Assembly (NCBI RefSeq): GCF_030272615.1
Contig: NC_081414.1
Span: 53,491,636 to 53,555,635 of the forward strand
Source: Cryptomeria japonica
Taxonomy: Eukaryota; Streptophyta; Pinopsida; Cupressales; Cupressaceae
Direction: 5' to 3'
DNA length: 64,000 nucleotides
Part shown: piece by piece, positions 57,633-64,000 of the stretch
Position numbering within the stretch: the first letter of the stretch is position 1
Layout: the number at the start of each line of letters is the position of its first letter
Notes under the pieces: model-generated
What the model was told of the DNA's origin: nothing
The model's database searches: none
What the model saw: only the letters and a program-made list of their open reading frames with translations
Translations under genes and position numbers: made by a program

Positions 57633-60600
57633 ATGGCACCCAGAAGAGAATTTATAGGGAAAGTGAATTACCAGGACCGAAATACCTGTGATGATATTTT
57701 AGAGCAATTAACCATGTCCACCAATGCTGGGGCTAATGCCAAAGAGCTAGTACCTAAGAACCCTCATCTAAAAATTGGAGATGGCCTTTATGATAAGGGT
57801 AATTGGTTGAGGGACCTTGAAATAGGATTGTCAGGCTTAAGACTCTTCAAAGTTGGTTTTGGAATTCCCCAGCTCGTTTGAATGGCATATGGGAGAAGGA
57901 TGTAGGAAAGCTTGTGGTTCTAGGTGTTTTTTTATGGATGTAGATCTGTTAGCCCTGATTGCACAGAATTATGAATCTGTGGCAAGATGCATCAGGAACA
58001 TAAAGGGATCAGTCTTGATTGAGATAAATGAAGATGAATTCAAGAAAGTGTTTAAACTCAGTGAGTCCTCCAATTTGTTAGAACCTATTGACTTTGAGTC
58101 ATTAGCCCAAGTTTACAACACACAAAGGGATCATCTTAGAAGTGGCCCATTGAAAGAATTCTTTGTAAAGATAGGGGGGTTAATAGTTGTAGGCCCCAAC
58201 ATAATGGAACCATTCTCTCTCAACCTATTCACTCTGAGAGCTAAGGGTATATATTGGGCATTATGCCAGATTTTTGGAGAGGATGCTAAAAACAATATGC
58301 CAACCCATTATATGTTAATGATTGCACAAATTCTAAACCCCTCCCTAGCAATAACATTTGATTATGCCTCATACCTTGCTGATGCAATTCATAAAGGGCT
58401 AGTAGGAATCAAAAATGGTAAGGTGGATAGGCCATTTGGATGGTACTCCATGTTAATGCATATGTTTCTATTCAAAGGGGCTGATTATTTTGGAAAGGAG
58501 ATGGACCTGATTAAGGTCAACGATAAAGAGGAGATGCCAGTGCAATTGTGGAGTACTTTTCTATCTTGGGATAGAGAACATGCAAGTTATTTAAAGTTTG
58601 ATAGATGCTTTGCATCTAAAATTAGGATTCTTCTATGTAGAGAAAACCCTAGAATTCCTAAGGCTCTTTTGGAGTTTCACAGACCAAAGGAGTTTGTAGA
58701 GGATATCAAGATTGTTCACAATTAGGGAGACATATATTTGTACCCTGTGTCTACTATTTTTAGAGTGTTTGGATTTAGAGGCACCCCCTTTTTACTACCC
58801 TATCAGGTCTCATTGAAGATAGGGATTGCAGAAGTCCTGAGACAAATTGGGGGAGTACAAGAAGCAGAGCTAACCAATAGAGATAAAGGGACTATTTTCC
58901 CAACTATTACCATGGCTCACCATTTTGTGATGACTAAGGGTGGATGGAGATTTTTTGAAGAATTCTTTAAGCCATATAGGTTGTCTACTACAGTGTCAAG
59001 ATGTGTAGACCTCGAGGATTTTTTCAATGGCATGTTCAGAAAAAGAGCAGTGTGAAAAGGTAGGCCACATCAATTTTAGTTCCCAAAAGATCTGATTAAA
59101 AATGAATTCAACTTAGATGAGCAAGAAATAAGGAAGGGGAAGTGGGTGGAATATAAGAAAGCCCTTGATTTTATCCATCAATTTGACACTGGCTATGACC
59201 CCCTTTCTAGCTTCAATCCATTTGAGGAGAAAATGAAATTCATGATTCTTTATTTTGAAGATCTCATTTAGACCTTAAAAGAAAAGAGGGAGGCCATAAT
59301 ACAAAATGAGCTTGATATGGCTAAGATGGTATTGGCTAAGCCTGCCTTTGCTAGAGATATCCCACGTGGTGACTATGTAATGCATAAAAGGTCAAAGTAC
59401 ACTGTGATAATGCCAGTGACAGGTGAGCCTTCCACTTCAAAAGGGAAGAGGAAAATTGAAGATGTCATTGACATCCAGGATTCCCCTAAGAAGAAGAGAG
59501 TGGGAAAGGAAATTAAAACTGATGAGCCTCAATATTCTCCATCTCAGTCTCCTATCCACATTGGAGATGAACAAGTTGTGGCTGAACAATTATTGCAGTT
59601 AGGGAGTCTCGGTGAGATTGCCTATACCTATGAGGAGACCCAAGAGGGGATGCCTGAAGAGCCACCTAATGTTGAAATGGATTTGACCGATGGTGAGTTA
59701 AAGGACCAAGAAATGGAGCTTATTGTTAAGAAAACTAGTGAAGAATTCCTAGCTGACAGTAATTTTGTCACATCAAGAGCTTTTATAGAGTTTCTATGGA
59801 AGCAAAATATTGATCAATTCAAGACTAGATGTGAACAGAGGAAAAGTCAACAACCTCTTAAAAATACAACTCAGGTAGAAGAAGAGGTTAAGAAAGAAAT
59901 GATCAAGGAGTTCAAAGCAATCACCCCTAAGAAAGAAGAGAAATGGTAGAAAAGGTTGGTGTGTTTATTCTCCCTGAATGGGATATAGTTGATGCCTTAG
60001 TGCTTGATGCAGTGAGGAAAGAAACAAAGCCTATGGAAAAAGTGACATTCAGCAAAGATAATGCTACTCTTATCAAGTGGTGTTTAAAGAAGGATGAAAA
60101 CAAAAGAAGGAAGGATGCATCAGATTCTAGCCTCTCAGGAGGCATGATAGTTAAGAGAGTCCAAGACACAGGGGTAGTGGAAGCTACAAGCACAGTCCTA
60201 GAGACTGCAAAATTCAGTGTTGCGGTGGTAGAGAAAGAGGCACAAGAAAAGGCTAATACCCAATTGAAGTTGGAGACTATTTTAAAAGCTTACAATGATG
60301 CTAAAGAAGTAATAGCCAACAGAGACAACATAATTGCTAGACTCCAGAGTCAACTAGTAGGTCAATATCATCCTGGTGAATCTTCTACACTCATGATAGC
60401 CTCCTCTCTAGCAAGACCCCCTCCTACTAGTCCCATCATTGAATATCCCCCTTCTCCTATGCCTTCTAGTTCCCAATTACCTAAAAATGTCCAACATGAG
60501 TTGGAAAAATTGAAACAAGCTCAGACATTGTATGCAAACAAATATGAGGAGAAGGTGAAAGCCACCATCTTGAAGTTTGCTGGCTCAGTCAAAACCTCCA

Positions 60601-61355
60601 ATGTATACATAAATATGAAGAGGATTCTTGAGATTTTGATCAAATTGAGAGAAGAAGAAGCCACTTTGGAACCAATCCTGAATAAGTGGGTGTCTAGAGG
60701 TAAAGAGTTAGAGCTCATGTGTTCTTCCCATGTAGATGCAGAAGAGAATGACAATCTAAGGTCCACATGTGAGCTTATAAAAGAGATGAATATTCTTTCA
60801 GTGGAAGGAGCAGGTATAAAAACAAAAGCCCAACTTTATAGGAAAGAATATTCAAATCATAAATTTGAAATGTTTCCAGGAGGTTTCATTGGTCCTGTCC
60901 AGCTAAAGGAAGAGAAGACTTGGTTAAAGGAGGTGGACCACAATTTGTCCCTAAGGATCAATCAGATTATTAGTACTGATGACACATCCTTATTTTTCTA
61001 AACAATTAAGGAAATTGAAAAAGTGAAATCTCATTATGGTTTCATAGAAACAGAGATTGGGCATGTACGAGTCACTTGGAAGTGGCTAGAAGATATGAAA
61101 TAGAAGATTGCTAGTTTTACTTGGCCTAGTGATGATGTGTACCAGGAGTGGAAAGATAAGTATATGGGATAGAAAGAAGATGCTCGGGAGTAGTTATAGG
61201 AGGTTGCAATAGAACAACAAGCAAAGGAAGCCGCAGATGCTGAAAAGGACTTATAACCGCTTCTTGAAAATGACCGGTTGTTTGTAACAAAATTTCTTTT
61301 GAAGGGTCCAAAGATTGTATGCATCCATACTATTATAAATGGATGCCAGGACTCC
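57633..61355 (+). pseudogene. Large unknown ORF (about 1,200 codons), lightly broken
   Basis: I do not recognise the protein. It starts MAPRREFIGKVNYQDRN at 57633. Frame changes occur near 57874 and in a T run near 57930, then one frame runs from about 57935 to 59949 with stops near 58723, 59053, 59077 and 59268. A shift near 59945 leads to a 352-codon open stretch (to TAA at 60999), then shorter pieces to about 61355. The first third is compact (EFFVKIGGLIVVGPNIMEPF, FGWYSMLMHMFLFKGADYF) and may be globular. The middle is acidic and Lys-rich (STSKGKRKIEDVIDIQDSPK), and the last third is coiled-coil-like (NVQHELEKLKQAQTLYANKY). There is no RT, protease or integrase. It resembles in layout, and weakly in the FG-LL-LIL-F block, the unknown ORF at 28605-8396. 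It is probably carried by a non-autonomous element, but no LTRs were identified. Confidence 0.6.
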
Positions 61356-62342
61356 TAAAAAAAATATCTCAAGTAATTGTAAGAAAATGCTACAGAAATT
61401 TATCTAAGCTTTTTTCTAGTCTTATGGAGAATACTCCGATTTTTGTAATATTTTCTCAAAATTAATATGAATATACAGACTAGAAATAGTGTATATACAT
61501 AAATGTGCATAGCAGTCATAGGGAAACTCATGTCAAATGTGAAACTCAATACAATAAATAATCTTAGTTTGTAGCCCTATAGCATCATAATGTAGTCCTT
61601 GACCAAGTATGCATAGAAGAAACATATAGTTCTATTAAGGCACAAGCATCAAAGTCAAAGGTTATGGCAACTAGTAAAAAACATCAAGAACAAAAAGTTT
61701 AGTCTCAAGAATTAGGAGTTGTAATAAAAAAACTTACAAGGATGAGGCATATTCATAACTTTTGTAGTCCCACCTTGGATATCAACACTAGAAGCAACTC
61801 ATATTGTTCATGTAAAGACAAGACAATATGGGAGTTCATTATACCCAACAACTCATGGTGTTGTTGTTCGTGTTGGCTCTGTTGGACCCTAAAATTAAGA
61901 TTCAATATACATTATTCAATAAGATTAATTGTGCAACATAATGAAATATTGAAAAGTGTGTTACCTTGTTGAGCTTCGCTTGGTTTTGATAATAGTTTAA
62001 TATTCTCTACTTAACAGGGCCAACCACATGAAGGTGGAAGCTCATTTGGCCCCTCCCCCCCCCTAACATCACTCTAAATTCCCCGTTAACATCTTATAAC
62101 ATTCATTCATTAATTCATTCTACCATTAATAAAATATAGCATTCATTCATTAATATCACATAACATTCATTAACACATAACATTGATTAACATTAATTAA
62201 CACGCAACATTCATCAATATTAATTAACACATATCATCCATAACCATTAATTAGCACATAATTACATTCACTAACACATAAAAATCAGTCATTATCAAAT
62301 AAGTTAGATTACAATCATTTCTTTCTTTGTTTTTTCTTTGAA
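61356..62342. other. AT-rich spacer with a degenerate ATTCATTAA-type repeat
   Basis: No gene seen. From about 62095 to 62290 words such as 'taacattcatta' and 'attaacacataac' recur with varied spacing, a degraded tandem array. A short C run is at 62050-62062. It separates the ORF above from the transposase remnant on the minus strand. Confidence 0.5.
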
Positions 62343-63939
62343 GCTATGAAAGACTAAGTGGAACATCGGTGTCTTCATCATTTCCCCCCTCTGCAGATGT
62401 TCTACCAACTTCTCATGATCTTAATGTATGCCTAGTCCTATACTGAGGATGAGGACACTGAAGCGAAGGGGGGTCCTCTGAAATAACAAAGAAATGGGTT
62501 AAATTCAAAAAAAAAAAAATTCTTATTGTTACAAGTATTTCATTAATTTAGAGAACATAATTGTTGTGCTCTTTACCTGATGGGGCCACATCATTTTGTG
62601 TAGCCTCAACCTCAACATGCTAAACACCACGATCCTCTTCACCTGAGTGGGGAACATCATGTTCTTGAGGTTGTGTACCCAGATCATGCTCCACTTGCTC
62701 ACCATCGACTACATGCTCTAAAATATTAACAAGAAAGGTTACATTAATTACTACTCTAATTACAAATTAAGATGTTTAATTGTATTAATAGCTAAATAAA
62801 TAAATTTTAATAGCAAATGAATACCTCCACTACTGGGATGCACATCCAAACCTTCATGTGTAGGTGGTGTTTCACAATTAGGAAGCTACATTCCAATGAC
62901 ATGCACATTGTTATCATTGCTTGCTTATTTAAAACAAATATAGTCACTTTATGTTGGAGCTCAACATCAATTAGATTATTAGTAAAGTATTCAATTTGAA
63001 ACAACTTCCATTTACCATATTTACCTCTGTGACGGATGCACTCGAATGTTGTGTATGCCCACTCAATTCTCGTAGCCGATCAGCCACAGCTGAATAGCCT
63101 TGCTGGTAGGCAATTCTCTTGTCATCTTTTGTGGTCGCTCTATTGAATTCAGAGCCCTACATTTTTGCTTGGTACCGTGAATTTTGCTTGCATTGTTTGA
63201 TAAAAAAAATGTTTGCAATTTATTAATATTTTGAGACAATATGGGAGTTTACATGAGATACTTACAATTCATGTAGCAAGTTTCATGTAACCACCAGAGT
63301 CGAGTTTGTGTTGCCCATGCTTTTCTTGCCTTGCCTTGGTTGCCTTTGACGTGTCACTCAGTCTATAAAAAGTTTGAAATATGTTAGATTATATAAATAT
63401 AAAGAGTAATTAATTAGTACGTAATTACATTCTTAATAGTATCCTGTACCTTCTTCTGGCGTCTACTGGTGTATTTCCTTTTTTCCTTTCAATTCTCTCC
63501 TTGGCATCCAAAATCAGGTCCATCCACTCCCTCTCTAGAATCATGGGGGGACGCTCATACTTTAGGTTCCTCTCTAAATGGGTCCTGTATTGGTCCCTCA
63601 CATACTTTAGATATTTGCCAACTTTTTCAAGGAGCTTGGTTTTGTCAAAGGTGTCATTTCCAAACCACTCAACCATTTGGTTTGTCAATTCATCTTTTAA
63701 CCTTTTTTCTTGGTCATTCCACCTTTTTAAGCAAAAACAAACCTGTTAGATTTAGAAATGAACTGAAGTTACATTTATTACACTTCAAGAAATAGATCAA
63801 AGGAAAAGTATTCTAGCAATGATATGAAATCAAAATTGGATAAGGGTTAGTTCACATATGATGTACCACCTTTTATGTATGGGGGGCCCAAATATCTGCA
63901 ATGCAATGTCACTAAGATGTTTATAGAAAATATCATTGC
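62343..63939 (-). pseudogene. En/Spm (CACTA)-type transposase remnant, multi-exon
   Basis: Minus-strand exons inferred from GT/AG boundaries: 63939-63870, 63722-63450, 63362-63266, 63186-63025, 62885-62825, 62717-62577 and 62477-62343. Exon two reads WNDQEKRLKDELTNQMVEWF, RDQYRTHLERNLKYE and EREWMDLILDAKERIERKKG. It splices to DARRRLSDTSKATKARQEKH in phase (AGAAG joined to ACTGAG), then KLDSGGYMKLAT. This is the pattern of the plant En/Spm transposase family (Transposase_24 type). Exon three has an in-frame TGA and exon four a TAG (QAKM-stop-GSEF), so the gene is dead. The last exons are acidic and Pro/Glu-rich. The upstream end continues beyond the exon at 63939 or outside the window; terminal inverted repeats were not found. 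Confidence 0.68.
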
Positions 63940-64000
63940 CTGCAAAAAATTCATGGGATCAATATTAGTCCAAAATGAGTGATCATAAAGTAAATTACAA

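Noticed and set aside
61780-61800. CACTAGAAG as the terminus of a CACTA element
   Set aside because: A single short match with no partner inverted copy and no subterminal repeats visible.

Overview
This is plant nuclear DNA made almost entirely of LTR retrotransposons nested inside one another, with one DNA-transposon fragment at the right end. I found no intact cellular gene, tRNA, rRNA or CRISPR array. The very high retroelement load, the old and degraded copies, and the AT-rich, transition-riddled coding remnants suggest a large-genome plant, most likely a gymnosperm (inference; no species is claimed).

Bases 1 to about 50,650 belong to one old Ty3/gypsy element of the Tat (OTA) type, plus strand, whose 5' end lies left of the window. 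In order it has gag (1-2037), protease remnant (about 2242-2606 and 4132 onward), RT and RNase H (5600-7392), integrase (30893-32257), a long 3' region with an antisense plant-mobile-domain ORF (48920 down to 40140), and a 3' LTR starting at 50004. Five insertions break it: a solo copia LTR (2607-4131), a non-autonomous minus-strand LTR element (7393-30892), copia B (33733-39860, TSD TAAAC), a solo LTR of the copia C family (41299-42503) and copia C (42713-48417).

The minus-strand element at 7393-30892 is itself split by a plus-strand chromovirus (10016-26805, TSD GTTAG). The 3' LTR of the chromovirus is in turn split by minus-strand copia A (18584-26402, TSD ATTTG). This gives four levels of nesting with exact target-site duplications at the two inner junctions.

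The most interesting biology is the host element at 7393-30892. It has no reverse transcriptase. It has a coiled-coil gag-like ORF with four zinc knuckles and a second ORF of about 1,140 codons of unknown function. Part of the second ORF recurs in another element at 50850-53640. Both elements share near-identical polypurine tracts and a conserved LTR module with the copia elements, and the larger one also shares their tRNA-Met-type primer site, suggesting mobilisation by copia proteins in trans. A third large unknown ORF (57633-61355) follows an array of about seven divergent repeats carrying a GCGAAG..GCGAAA motif (56145-57300).

The far right (62343-63939) holds a degenerate multi-exon gene on the minus strand resembling plant En/Spm (CACTA) transposases. 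The remaining stretches (32258-33732, 39861-40140, 48921-50003, 53641-56144, 57301-57632, 61356-62342) are AT-rich non-coding sequence or element flanks.
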